Assembly (NCBI RefSeq): GCF_900605015.1
Contig: NZ_LR027573.1
Location: 204,375 to 268,374 of the forward strand
DNA from: Olsenella sp. Marseille-P4559
GTDB lineage: Bacteria > Actinomycetota > Coriobacteriia > Coriobacteriales > Atopobiaceae
Reading direction: 5' to 3'
DNA length: 64,000 nucleotides
Both the position numbers and the translations under genes were made by a program. Position 1 is the first letter of the stretch. Each line of letters opens with the position of its first letter. The notes under the pieces are model-generated. The model was not told the origin of the DNA, did not search any database, and saw only the letters and a list, made by a program, of their open reading frames with translations. Positions 17,671-25,451 of this stretch are shown one piece after another.

Positions 17671-17809
17671 AATTGACGGTTTGTGGCAGTTTGCCGCAAA
17701 TCCTTGATATGATATACATGTAGTGGCAAATCACCTACCTGCGGTATCCCAAATCTCAAAGCGCCTGCTACTCGGGAGCACCGCGAAAAACTGCCACCAA
17801 CCGTAAAAA
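17671..17809 (+). repeat. CTGCCACC element (~140 bp), copy 1
   Basis: Ends AATTGACGGTTTGTGGCAGT and ACTGCCACCAACCGTAAAAA are inverted. Inside lie GCAAATCCTTGATATG, then CAAATCACCTACCTGCGG, then ACTCGGG. It is paired with copy 2 in opposite orientation, 81 bp away. Confidence 0.85.
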
Positions 17810-17890
17810 TGCGCCATCCAGCAACCCCCGACGATGCCTCGGGTGCCGTCGGAATGAGCTCCACCTCGCTCGAACCCGCCTGATGGCACG

Positions 17891-18030
17891 TTTTTACGGT
17901 TGGTGGCAGTTTTATAGGGACAGCCTGAGTATCCAGAGGTTCAATTGTTGATAATTCGCAGGTCAGAGATTTGAGACATCGGAGCCTTCATATAAAGAAT
18001 TTGCCTGAAACTGCCACAAACCGTCAAATC
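17891..18030 (-). repeat. CTGCCACC element, copy 2
   Basis: Same element as copy 1, read on the minus strand, with ends ACGGTTGGTGGCAGTTTTAT and CTGCCACAAACCGTCAAAT. It forms an inverted pair with copy 1. Confidence 0.85.
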
Positions 18031-18107
18031 GCGAAGGTGGGTTGCCAGAATCTCCCTAGATTCCCCGTGCAACCACCTATCAGGCAGGATGAGCGGTCGG
18101 CAATCCG

Positions 18108-18166
18108 CCAGCGATGTCAAAGCCATAGGGTCATACGTACGCATCACCACGATTTTCTGGCAAGGC
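18108..18166. repeat. single diverged GTACGTACGC palindromic element
   Basis: Core ATACGTACGCAT at about 18134-18145, with a right arm CACCACGATTTTCTGGCA that matches the arms of the five-copy array at 2.7-3.1 kb. The left arm is degenerate. Confidence 0.5.
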
Positions 18167-18305
18167 TGCTCGCCGCGCGCCCTTCCGTGCCAAACCCGTG
18201 TGACGGCCGCGCCAATGAGACACCACGACCCATCTGCCTGCGTCTTTCTCGCCAACATGCAAGAAGCCCCGGAGCAGCCACCCGCCCCAGGGCCCCATCC
18301 CCAGC

Positions 18306-19850
18306 CTACTGCCGGTAGTAGCTCAAGAAGTCCTCGAGCTTGTCCATGGCCTCATGCAGCGTATGCCTGCGCGGCAGGTAGACAATGCGGAAGTAGCCGG
18401 GCTTCTCCCAGTTGAAGCCCTTGCCCGCCGTGACGAGCACGTGCTCGTCTTTGAGCAGGTCAAGCGCAAACTGGTCATCGTCGGTGATGTGGAACTTGTC
18501 CGGGTCGAGGCGCGGGAAGATGTAGAACGCCGCCTCGGGCTTGGTCACCGTGACGCCATCCATGGCACTCAGCCGCCCGTAGACGTACTCGCGCTGCTCG
18601 TAGATGCGCCCGCCGGGGACAAGCAGGCCCTGGCTGCGCTGGATGCCACCCAAGCAGGTCTGCACGATCGACTGTGCCGGCACGTTGGAACACAGGCGCA
18701 TGTTGGACAGCATATTGATGCCGTCAATCAGGTCTTTTGCGATGCGCTTGTTGCCCGAGAGGCTCATCCAGCCAATGCGGTAACCTGCGACCATGTGGCT
18801 CTTGGAGAGCCCGTTGAACGTGATGCAGAAAAGGTCGGGCGCAAGGCTCGCGATGGAGACGTGTTGCTTGCCGTCCATCACAAGGCGGTCGTAGATCTCG
18901 TCCGCAAAGATCACGAGCTGGTTCTCTCGCGCCACATCCACAATCTCCTGCAGCACCTCGCGCGGATACAGGGCGCCCGTGGGGTTGTTGGGGTTGATCA
19001 CGACGATGCCCTTGGTACGCGGCGTCACCTTGCTCCGGATGTCCTCGATGTCGGGATACCAGTTGGTCTTCTCGTCGCAGATGTAGTGCACAGCTGTGCC
19101 GCCGGCGAGCGTGGCGCAGGCGGTCCACAGCGGATAGTCCGGACTGGGGACGAGGATTTCGTCGCCCTCGTCCATGAAGGCGTTCAACGCAAGCTGGATG
19201 AGCTCGGAGGCGCCGTTACCGGTGTAGATGTCCTCCACATCCACGTTAGGAATGCCTTTGAGCTGGTCGTACTGCATGATGGCCTTGCGCGCGGCAAAAA
19301 GGCCGCGGCTGTTGGAGTAGCCCTCGCACTCCGTGAGCTGGTCCTGCATGTCCTTCACGACCTCGTCCGGCGTGCGGAAGCCGAACGGGGCGGGGTTGCC
19401 GATGTTGAGCTTGAGAACGTGGATGCCTTGGTCCTCCATGCGGTATGCCTCGTCTAGGACGGGCCCGCGGATGTCGTACAGGACGTTGTCGAGCTTGGAT
19501 GACTTCTTGAACTGGCGACGAGGCATGGTGGGTTCCTTCTTCTCGGTGGGATTGCTTGACGGGTCATATGCCGCGGGACTCGAGGCTGGCGGATCGGCTA
19601 GGGCTGGCGTGGCAATCTCGCCTGCGTCTCCCAAGAGCCACTCGGCACTCACGCCGAGGGAGCCGGCGAGAAACAAAAGCGTTGCCTTCCTGGGCGTGGT
19701 CTTGCCACTGAGATACTGGCTGAGCTGCGACTTCCCCAGCTTGACGCCATCGGCGACAGCAAGGCGGACAAGATCAGCCTGGCGCAAGCCCCTCTTGTTC
19801 ATTGCCTCTCCAAGTCGCTCGGAGAATGTCTCGTGCTCTTGACCTGCCAC
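18306..19850 (-). CDS. XRE-type HTH domain fused to an AlaA-like PLP aminotransferase
   Basis: A 514-residue fusion. Residues ~5-75 are a Cro/C1-type HTH (GLRQADLVRL, then LGKSQLSQYLSGKTTPRKA). A polar Pro/Ser linker follows to ~108. The rest is a class I aminotransferase with PNNPTGALY and the PLP lysine in FNGLSKSHMVAGYRIGW. The aminotransferase half resembles AlaA, which makes alanine from pyruvate and glutamate. The GTG start at 19850 follows AGAGGAGG, so the fusion is real and not a read-through artefact. It is probably a metabolite-sensing autoregulator as well as an enzyme. Confidence 0.88.
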   Translation of the reverse strand: MAGQEHETFSERLGEAMNKRGLRQADLVRLAVADGVKLGKSQLSQYLSGKTTPRKATLLFLAGSLGVSAEWLLGDAGEIATPALADPPASSPAAYDPSSNPTEKKEPTMPRRQFKKSSKLDNVLYDIRGPVLDEAYRMEDQGIHVLKLNIGNPAPFGFRTPDEVVKDMQDQLTECEGYSNSRGLFAARKAIMQYDQLKGIPNVDVEDIYTGNGASELIQLALNAFMDEGDEILVPSPDYPLWTACATLAGGTAVHYICDEKTNWYPDIEDIRSKVTPRTKGIVVINPNNPTGALYPREVLQEIVDVARENQLVIFADEIYDRLVMDGKQHVSIASLAPDLFCITFNGLSKSHMVAGYRIGWMSLSGNKRIAKDLIDGINMLSNMRLCSNVPAQSIVQTCLGGIQRSQGLLVPGGRIYEQREYVYGRLSAMDGVTVTKPEAAFYIFPRLDPDKFHITDDDQFALDLLKDEHVLVTAGKGFNWEKPGYFRIVYLPRRHTLHEAMDKLEDFLSYYRQ

Positions 19851-19887
19851 TGTTCCTCCTCTTCCGGGCTTCGCGGTTGCAGACAAG

Positions 19888-20020
19888 AAGTTCAACTTTA
19901 TCTTCACGTGCGTTCCGCCGACATCCCTGAAGTTCAAATTTTTTTTTTCCAGTGCAGTAAGTTCAATTTATGGAAGACTATCATGCTGAAGTTCATAATA
20001 CGAGAAGAAAAATTGAACTT
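19888..20020. promoter_or_regulatory. five AAGTTCAA boxes between divergent genes
   Basis: AAGTTCAACTT (19888-19898), AAGTTCAA (19930-19937 and 19959-19966), AAGTTCAT (19989-19996) and TTGAACTT (20013-20020) lie in the space between the XRE-aminotransferase and the small membrane protein. Spacing is 42, 29, 30 and 24 bp. The first box is nearly palindromic. They are candidate operators for the fused XRE domain. Confidence 0.65.
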
Positions 20021-20111
20021 CACGACCAATGCACGTCGTTTGTCGATAGGAAGCAGCCTTGGGTATCATGTGGTAACAGCAGTTGGCAACTCGAAACGTG
20101 GAGAAGCGCAC

Positions 20112-20456
20112 ATGAAAGTCATAGCTACCGCCATCGCGTCGTTTGTCGCAGTCTCTCTCGTACCCTCGGCGTACGTGGTGGGAGAGCCCCACTGGATGGC
20201 CTATCTTGTCTTCGCCCTCATGCTTTGCGTGATAAATGCACTGGTGAAGCCAGTCGTGCAGGTCCTCTCGCTCCCCGTGACAGTCATCACTCTCGGGCTT
20301 TTCTCGTTTGTGGTCGACGCGCTTATGGTGTCGCTCGCGTCCAATCTCGCCGAAAGCGTGTTTGGGATGGGCGTCGTGGTCACGGGCTTCTGGGGGACGC
20401 TCTTTGTGGCGCTCATCGTAAGCATTGTGTCCGGAGTCCTCGGCGCCAAGGAGTGA
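20112..20456 (+). CDS. phage-holin-family (superfamily IV) small membrane protein
   Basis: A 114-residue protein with four hydrophobic segments, starting MKVIATAIASFVAVSLVPSA. It contains the family core WMAYLVFALMLCVINALVKPV, split by a short turn, followed by LPVTVITLGLFSFVVDALM. This family (mycobacterial four-helix holin-like proteins) is widespread on chromosomes, and most members have no proven link to phage lysis. No phage genes surround it. It is divergent from the XRE-aminotransferase across five AAGTTCAA boxes, which may control both. Confidence 0.85.
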   Translation: MKVIATAIASFVAVSLVPSAYVVGEPHWMAYLVFALMLCVINALVKPVVQVLSLPVTVITLGLFSFVVDALMVSLASNLAESVFGMGVVVTGFWGTLFVALIVSIVSGVLGAKE

Positions 20457-20536
20457 TGACGGGTCACCATCAAGTCGTAGAATATCGCCGGTTGGCGTGC
20501 GATAGCCGTCCATGAAATCCTAAACGATGGCCAGAC

Positions 20537-20568
20537 GCGGCTTCGGACAGACTATAGCCCGAAGCCGC
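20537..20568. terminator. hairpin after the holin-like gene
   Basis: Perfect 10-bp arms GCGGCTTCGG and CCGAAGCCGC with a 12-base loop and no clear T-run. It lies between two convergent genes, so it may stop transcription from either side. Confidence 0.5.
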
Positions 20569-20641
20569 CAGCAAAGTCCCAGAGCCTCAACCCCACAAGC
20601 ACCCATCGCCAATCCTGTTGCACGGATGCCGCCAAACCGGG

Positions 20642-20989
20642 CTATGCCATCACATCACCGTTCTTCAGGTGCTCGGCGTAGCCCCTTCCCCACGTCTCGA
20701 TGCTTGCCAGCACCGGTGCAAAGTCCTCTCCCACCTGCGCGAGCGAGTACTCCACGCGCGGAGGCACCTCGGGAAAGACCTCGCGGCGCACTAGACCCTC
20801 CGCCTCGAGCCGTTTGAGCTGCGACGAGAGCGTGGAATGCGTAAGCTCTGGCATACGCCGCTCGAGCTCACCAAAGCGTAGGGTCCCTCCACTCAGATGG
20901 TGGAGAATCACAATTGACCACTTGCCCCGAAGAAGCCACTGAGCTGTCACAAACGGGCAGGTACCAAAGTTCTCGGGCTTGCTCTGCAT
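20642..20989 (-). CDS. HxlR-family transcriptional regulator
   Basis: A 115-residue winged-helix protein with the HxlR hallmarks: CPFVTAQWLLRGKWSIVILHHL split around the first helices, RFGELERRMPELTHSTLSSQLKRLE as recognition helix, and an EYSLAQVGEDFAPVL wing and helix. An N-terminal Cys is at FGTCPF. The family often senses aldehydes, quinones or oxidants. It is divergent from a flavin reductase gene, the usual partner type. ATG at 20989 is chosen because the upstream in-frame sequence is not conserved-looking. Confidence 0.88.
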   Translation of the reverse strand: MQSKPENFGTCPFVTAQWLLRGKWSIVILHHLSGGTLRFGELERRMPELTHSTLSSQLKRLEAEGLVRREVFPEVPPRVEYSLAQVGEDFAPVLASIETWGRGYAEHLKNGDVMA

Positions 20990-21041
20990 GAAAGCCGTCC
21001 CTCCTCGCCCAGGCACATGACAGCAGCATTGCCTTGGCATA

Positions 21042-21059
21042 AGTATCTTTTCTCATACT
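21042..21059. promoter_or_regulatory. AGTAT-N8-ATACT inverted repeat, likely HxlR operator
   Basis: AGTAT at 21042-21046 and ATACT at 21055-21059 lie in an AT-rich divergent promoter between the HxlR gene and the flavin reductase gene. The dyad fits a dimeric winged-helix regulator. Confidence 0.5.
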
Positions 21060-21167
21060 AAGTATTGAGAAAAAACGATATTTATCAAGTCTCATTTATT
21101 GGCTACACTGAGATCAGTACAGAGTTACTACTAAGTTCGCAAACAAGAGCTGAACAGGAGATAGAAG

Positions 21168-21722
21168 ATGTCAGACAGGAACATCCTCATCGTTGTGGGG
21201 ACCCTTCGCAAGAACGGCTACAACGAGCAGCTGGCCCGGCGAATCGAGTCGCTGCTCGAAGGCCGCGCCAACGTGAGCAGGCTTGACTTCTCGATGCTTC
21301 CGCCCATGAACCAGGACATCGAGAGCCCCGAGCCGCCCGCAGTCGCAGCTGCGCGCGACGCCATACGCAAGGCCAACGGCGTGTGGTTTGTCGTTCCGCA
21401 GTACAACGCCTCGTACCCCGGCCACGTGAAGAATCTTGTTGACTGGCTGAGCAGGCCTCTTCCCGGCCAAGGCCGCGAGAGTGCCGTCTCCAACGGCATG
21501 CACGCCACCGTCTCGGGTGCGGGCGGCCAGACGGCTACGGCCGAGATGCGTGAGGCACTCGACGCGCTTCTCGCCTTCGTGGGCGCGCAGGTCATGCCCG
21601 AGGGCGAGACCGGCATCGCTCTCTCCAGCGAGTCCTGGACTACCGGCAACCTCGTGCTCTCCGCAGACGACGAGACGGCGCTTGCGGCACAGGCCACGGC
21701 TTTCCTCGATTTCATCGCGTGA
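21168..21722 (+). CDS. NAD(P)H-dependent FMN reductase
   Basis: A 184-residue flavodoxin-like fold protein. The phosphate-binding loop is GTLRKNGYNEQL near residues 11-22. The central motif is VPQYNASYPGHVKNLVDWLSR with the typical NPE(Y)N-like flavin contact, and a GAGGQTA loop follows. Enzymes of this family reduce flavins, quinones, azo dyes or chromate. The neighbouring divergent HxlR gene is probably its regulator. The start is preceded by AACAGGAGA. Confidence 0.88.
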   Translation: MSDRNILIVVGTLRKNGYNEQLARRIESLLEGRANVSRLDFSMLPPMNQDIESPEPPAVAAARDAIRKANGVWFVVPQYNASYPGHVKNLVDWLSRPLPGQGRESAVSNGMHATVSGAGGQTATAEMREALDALLAFVGAQVMPEGETGIALSSESWTTGNLVLSADDETALAAQATAFLDFIA

Positions 21723-21816
21723 CCCCTGACCAATCGGGTGTCAAATAGCAAGCTTCGCGACCGCCGCCTCCTCGTGGGACGGCGCCGCCACATGCCAGCC
21801 AGGGATTGGGGAATCC

Positions 21817-22080
21817 ATGGGCATGAAGAAGTCGAAGAAGGATGTTGTCTGCGGCTACAAGCATATGACCGGGGCGGATATCGAAGCGGCAGTGGAGGCC
21901 GGTGCAACGGGTCTCTCGGATGCAAAGCGCATGACCGGTGCCGTTGCCAAGTGCGGAAAGTGCAGGGGCGCGATGAAGAAGTGCCTAGGGAAGGCTCTCG
22001 CGACGCTGAGACCGGTGAGGAGCTCGTGGTGTACCGAAAACTCTATGGTGACAGCTCACTCTGGGTGCGTCCCAAGGTGA
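21817..22080 (+). CDS. BFD-like iron-sulfur small protein with a foreign 3' end
   Basis: The first ~50 residues resemble the bacterioferritin-associated ferredoxin [2Fe-2S] domain: VVCGYKHMTGADIEAAVEAG, then AVAKCGKCRGAMKK. The usual C-x-C pair is C-G-Y here, so only three of four cluster cysteines remain. After residue ~60 the reading frame enters DNA that encodes a DUF1653 end in another frame, giving a nonsense tail (RPVRSSWCTENS). It is probably a truncated gene joined to a remnant. Whether a protein is made is unclear. Confidence 0.5.
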   Translation: MGMKKSKKDVVCGYKHMTGADIEAAVEAGATGLSDAKRMTGAVAKCGKCRGAMKKCLGKALATLRPVRSSWCTENSMVTAHSGCVPR

Positions 22081-22136
22081 TGCTTCTCTCCGAGACGGGC
22101 CACGAACGCCATCCATGGGCCACGCAGCGCTCGTGA
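22008..22136 (+). pseudogene. DUF1653 C-terminal fragment
   Basis: In a frame different from the BFD-like ORF, the sequence reads ETGEELVVYRKLYGDSSLWV, continuing RPKVMLLSE. This is the conserved C-terminal core of DUF1653 proteins. No N-terminal part or start exists; the preceding bases belong to the BFD-like ORF. It is a deletion-fusion remnant. Confidence 0.7.
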
Positions 22137-22161
22137 GACAAGGCGGCTGTCCCCTTGTCTC
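22134..22161. repeat. GAGACAAGG/CCCCTTGTCTC palindromic repeat, copy 2
   Basis: Same family as 1577-1604 and 62827-62855, with arms TGAGACAAG and CTTGTCTC around GCGGCTGTCCC. It begins at the stop of the DUF1653 fragment. Confidence 0.75.
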
Positions 22162-22222
22162 CGCACGCATCGCGTCCCAGTGCTACGCTCAACTCGAGAC
22201 AACCAACAGAGAGGACGCACGC

Positions 22223-23593
22223 ATGCCAGACGGTGAGTATCCATCCGCGGGGGCTGCAACGGCCGAGGACCTCGAGACCTCAGAGCGCCTCGTCGACTTC
22301 ATCCGTCATTGCCCCAGCATGTTCCACACGGCGGCAACTGTCACCGCCCGCCTTGACCAGGCCGGATTCACACACCTGCCCGAGGGAGACGCCTGGGGCG
22401 TAAAACCCGGCGGCTCGTATTACACCACGAGGAACACTTCGAGCGTCATTGCCTTTCGCGTGGGCGAGAATGCCCTCGATTGCAACGGCTACCACTTCCA
22501 GATGACCGCCGCACACGCGGACTCCCCCACCTACAAGGTGAAGTCGGTTCCCGTGCTCGAGGGGCCCGAGGAGTGCCTGCGTCTGGACGTCGAAGGCTAT
22601 GGCGGCATGATTGGCTACACCTGGCTCGACAAACCCCTATCGCTCGCAGGCCGAGTCCTCGTGCGCACCGCCGACGGCATCGAGAGCCGTCTCTTCGCGC
22701 CTGACCGCGACCTGTTGCTCATCCCCAGCGTTGCTATCCACCTCGACCGCACCGTGAACGACGGCAAGGCGTTCAACGAGGCCGTCGACCTCTGTCCGCT
22801 CTTCTCGGCCGGACGCCTCCGCAAGGAGGACTTCGACCGCATGGTTGCTGAGGGCGTGGGCGTCGACCCCGAGGACATTCTCGCGCGCGACCTCTTCCTT
22901 GTGAACCGCGAACAACCGTGCGTCTGGGGCCTGGCGGACGAGTTTGTCTCGTCGCCCAAGCTCGATGACCTGCAGTGCGCATTCGCCTCGCTCGAGGCAT
23001 TTGTTGCCGAGAAGAATACCCAGTGCGTGACCGTCTACGCGTGCTTCGACAACGAGGAGGTGGGCTCCAACACCAAGCAAGGGGCCATGTCGACGCTGCT
23101 CCACGACACGCTGGTACGCGTCAACGCTACGCTGGGCATGGGCGAGGAGGGCTACCTGCGCGCCCTCTCGCGCTCCTTCCTTGTGAGCTGCGACAACGCG
23201 CATGCGCTGCACCCCAACCACCCGGAGCTCTATGATGCCGTGAACCGCTGCCACTTGAACGGCGGGCCGGTAATCAAGGAGGCGGCTAACCAGATGTACA
23301 CGACCGACGCATTTAGCCGCGCGGTCTTTGTGGCGCTGTGCGAGCGAGCTGGCGTGCCGTACCAGACCTTCGCCAACCGCTCCGACATGGCCGGCGGCTC
23401 GACTCTGGGAAACCTCTCGAACACGCAGGTGAGTGTACATGCCGTGGATATCGGCCTGCCGCAGCTCGCCATGCACTCCAGCTACGAGACCACGGGCATC
23501 CGCGACACCGCATGGACCATCCGTGCGCTGCGCGAGTTCTTCTCGGCAGACCTGCGAATAACCGGCGCAGAACGTGTAGAGATCGCCTCGTAG
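22223..23593 (+). CDS. M18-family aminopeptidase
   Basis: A 456-residue cytosolic zinc peptidase of the aspartyl-aminopeptidase family. Metal ligands are visible in FQMTAAHADSPTYKVK (His, then Asp in VNDGKAFN), CFDNEEVGSNTKQGA (Glu/Glu) and a C-terminal His in QLAMHSSYETTG. Family enzymes remove N-terminal residues from peptides and assemble as dodecamers. ATG at 22223 follows AGAGAGGACGC. It stands alone and is followed by a clear terminator. Confidence 0.92.
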   Translation: MPDGEYPSAGAATAEDLETSERLVDFIRHCPSMFHTAATVTARLDQAGFTHLPEGDAWGVKPGGSYYTTRNTSSVIAFRVGENALDCNGYHFQMTAAHADSPTYKVKSVPVLEGPEECLRLDVEGYGGMIGYTWLDKPLSLAGRVLVRTADGIESRLFAPDRDLLLIPSVAIHLDRTVNDGKAFNEAVDLCPLFSAGRLRKEDFDRMVAEGVGVDPEDILARDLFLVNREQPCVWGLADEFVSSPKLDDLQCAFASLEAFVAEKNTQCVTVYACFDNEEVGSNTKQGAMSTLLHDTLVRVNATLGMGEEGYLRALSRSFLVSCDNAHALHPNHPELYDAVNRCHLNGGPVIKEAANQMYTTDAFSRAVFVALCERAGVPYQTFANRSDMAGGSTLGNLSNTQVSVHAVDIGLPQLAMHSSYETTGIRDTAWTIRALREFFSADLRITGAERVEIAS

Positions 23594-23605
23594 GTGCTGG
23601 TTTGG

Positions 23606-23635
23606 CGGCCCCGACACGTGTCGGGGCCGTCTTTT
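23606..23635 (+). terminator. Rho-independent terminator of the M18 peptidase gene
   Basis: 12-bp arms CGGCCCCGACAC and GTGTCGGGGCCG with no loop bases between them (pairs nearest the centre will open), followed by TCTTTTG. It starts 12 bp after the stop codon. Confidence 0.85.
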
Positions 23636-23888
23636 GCTGAGAAAGGCAGCCGCGTGCACGGTTCAAACCCAACCCTTTGGCACCGCACGCGGCCTCCGGA
23701 GCCCGTGGTTGGCGTGGGCGTGACAGGCTTCAGCTTCCCACGACAACGCATCCGCAGGGACAAAATCGACAGTAGGCCGATGAACGACAGGCATTCGACG
23801 TCACTGTTGCACCGGGCCGTGGACGATGCCACGCGCAGCATCGCCACTGAGCAGGCCGCATGGGGCAGGGCGGCCGTCCCCGAGCACT

Positions 23889-24031
23889 AAATTGACGTTT
23901 GGCGACAGTTTTTCGAGGGTGCGCAAAGTACAAACTGGTTCGAGGTTTGTTGAAGTGCTGGTCAGCGATTTGCCACTCCGGCGGTATCACATCAAGGATT
24001 TGCCCGGAACTGCCACCAAACGTCAATTCGC
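23889..24031 (-). repeat. CTGCCACC element, copy 3
   Basis: Minus-strand copy bounded by AATTGACGTTTGGCGACAG and CTGCCACCAAACGTCAATTC, with GGTCAGCGATTTG and ATCAAGGATTTGCC inside. It is paired with copy 4 in opposite orientation, 100 bp away. Confidence 0.85.
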
Positions 24032-24131
24032 GTTCCGGCCGGCGGCGAGGGGCTTCCCCGGGCGCCGACGGCACCATCGACCCCTGTGGGGACGCGGGCA
24101 GGGCCGGGCGCTCGCCAGACAGCGGCCGCAC

Positions 24132-24271
24132 GAATTTACGGTTTGTGGCAGTTCCGGGCAAATCCTTGATATGTTTCAGAAGAGGTCGCAAATCCGTGAC
24201 CTGCGGATCAACAAACATCAAACCAGTTTCTACTCGAGGGGTCCCCGGAAAACTGCCACCAAACGCCAAAA
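24132..24271 (+). repeat. CTGCCACC element, copy 4
   Basis: Plus-strand copy with GAATTTACGGTTTGTGGCAG and ACTGCCACCAAACGCCAAAA ends and internal GGCAAATCCTTGATATG. It lies directly upstream of the peroxide operon promoter. Confidence 0.85.
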
Positions 24272-24292
24272 CGTGCCAAATTAGCCTAAATG

Positions 24293-24306
24293 AATTGTGT
24301 ACAATT
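24293..24306. promoter_or_regulatory. OhrR-type operator AATTGTGTACAATT
   Basis: A near-perfect dyad (AATTGT and ACAATT) 100 bp before the glutathione peroxidase gene. OhrR boxes in other bacteria are ACAATT/AATTGT-type palindromes, and an OhrR homologue is the second gene of this operon. Confidence 0.6.
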
Positions 24307-24405
24307 TGTCGTATGCAATCAATTCACCCTGAAACGCCAAAAAATGCGTCCATACTACAAGCAGCCAAACCAAAGGCCCAGGCATTACCTGGAGAAGGAG
24401 CAGAT

Positions 24406-24966
24406 ATGGCATTCGAGAGCGCCACCAACTATCTTGACTTTTCCGTCACAGCACAGAACGGCAATACCGTCCCCCTGAGCACCTACGCCGGCAAGGTCCT
24501 GCTTGTCGTGAACACGGCAACCGGCTGCGGCTTTACGCCCCAGTACGAGGACCTCGAGCGCATCTATGCCGCCCACCACAACCAAGGGCTCGAAATCCTG
24601 GACTTCCCCTGCAACCAGTTCGCCGGTCAGGCACCCGAGTCCGATGACGAGATCAACCAGTTCTGCTCGCTCAGATTCAACACCGAGTTCCCCCGCTTCA
24701 AGAAGCTCGACGTAAACGGCGACACCGCCGACCCACTCTTTGCCGCGCTTGCAACCGAGCGCCCGTTCCAGGGCTTTGGCGGCAGCCCCAAGGCGGACGC
24801 CCTCGACAAGTTCGCAAAGGCCAACAACAAGAAGTTTGGCGACAAGGCCTACATCATGTGGAACTTCACCAAGTTCCTCATCGACCGCAACGGCCACCTC
24901 GTGGCCCGCTTCGAGCCCACCGCCGATATGGCCGAGGTCGAGCGCGCAATCGTGGAGCAGCTCTAG
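24406..24966 (+). CDS. glutathione peroxidase-family thiol peroxidase
   Basis: A 186-residue GPx-fold protein. The peroxidatic cysteine is in NTATGCGFTPQYEDL, the second conserved block is LDFPCNQFAGQAPES with the conserved Gln, and the WNFTKFLID motif holds the catalytic Trp/Asn. Bacterial members with Cys usually draw electrons from thioredoxin rather than glutathione. ATG at 24406 follows GGAGAAGGAG. It is joined to the OhrR gene by a one-base overlap (TAGTG), so it is part of an organic-peroxide response operon. Confidence 0.92.
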   Translation: MAFESATNYLDFSVTAQNGNTVPLSTYAGKVLLVVNTATGCGFTPQYEDLERIYAAHHNQGLEILDFPCNQFAGQAPESDDEINQFCSLRFNTEFPRFKKLDVNGDTADPLFAALATERPFQGFGGSPKADALDKFAKANNKKFGDKAYIMWNFTKFLIDRNGHLVARFEPTADMAEVERAIVEQL

Positions 24967-25451
24967 TGGTAGCCCACCCTCACACGCAGGCCTCCCCCAC
25001 AGAGCTCCTGCGTCTAGACAACCAGCTGTGCTTTCCGCTCTATGCGTGCTCGAAGGAAGTCGTCCGCAGCTACAAGCCGCTTCTTGGGCCCCTCGGCCTC
25101 ACCTACACGCAGTACCTCTGCATGATGGTCCTCTGGGAGGAGCACTCCGTAACCGTGAGCCGCCTCGGCGAGCGGCTCTACCTGGACTCCGGCACGCTCA
25201 CGCCGGTCCTAAAGAAGCTCGAGGACCATGGCTACGTAACCCGTCAGCGGAACGCCGATGATGCCCGCGTCCTCGAGGTGAGTCTCACACCCAAGGGCTC
25301 TCAGCTACGCAACCGTGCAGCTGAGGTGCCCCTTGCGCTGGCATGTCGCCTGTCCCTCACAAAGGACGAGGTCACAGAGCTCAAACGGCTGCTTGCAAAG
25401 GTCCTCGAGAACGCACGCGGGCAGGTTGAGAAAGAAGGAAATGAAGCATGA
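24966..25451 (+). CDS. ohrR: OhrR-type MarR regulator, organic-peroxide sensor
   Basis: A 161-residue MarR protein closely resembling OhrR. The reactive cysteine is in LDNQLCFPLYACSKEV, followed by YKPLLGPLGLTYTQYL and the recognition helix LYLDSGTLTPVLKKLE, with a wing at RQRNADDARVLEV. In OhrR, oxidation of this Cys releases DNA and derepresses peroxidase genes. The GTG start at 24966 overlaps the preceding stop. It lies between the peroxidase and a cation efflux gene, so it probably controls all three. Confidence 0.88.
   Translation: MVAHPHTQASPTELLRLDNQLCFPLYACSKEVVRSYKPLLGPLGLTYTQYLCMMVLWEEHSVTVSRLGERLYLDSGTLTPVLKKLEDHGYVTRQRNADDARVLEVSLTPKGSQLRNRAAEVPLALACRLSLTKDEVTELKRLLAKVLENARGQVEKEGNEA

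Larger units (their letters stand above)
17220..18305. other. 1.1-kb gene-free interval filled with repeats
   Basis: No credible gene. It holds the promoter of the carbohydrate cluster (to ~17380), one GCGCGCAATAAT element, one oppositely oriented pair of the ~140-bp CTGCCACC element, and a diverged GTACGTACGC palindrome. The region is clearly more AT-rich near 17280-17375. Confidence 0.75.

Noticed and set aside
20112-20456. Prophage marker
   Set aside because: The holin-like family is common on chromosomes without phage; no phage gene is near.
23640-23700. GGTTCAAACCC resembling a tRNA T-loop
   Set aside because: No matching acceptor stem, anticodon arm or D-loop nearby.
23889-24284. Short ORFs in the CTGCCACC elements with similar peptides
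   Set aside because: Similarity follows from the repeat DNA. No ribosome sites, and frames differ in ends between copies.
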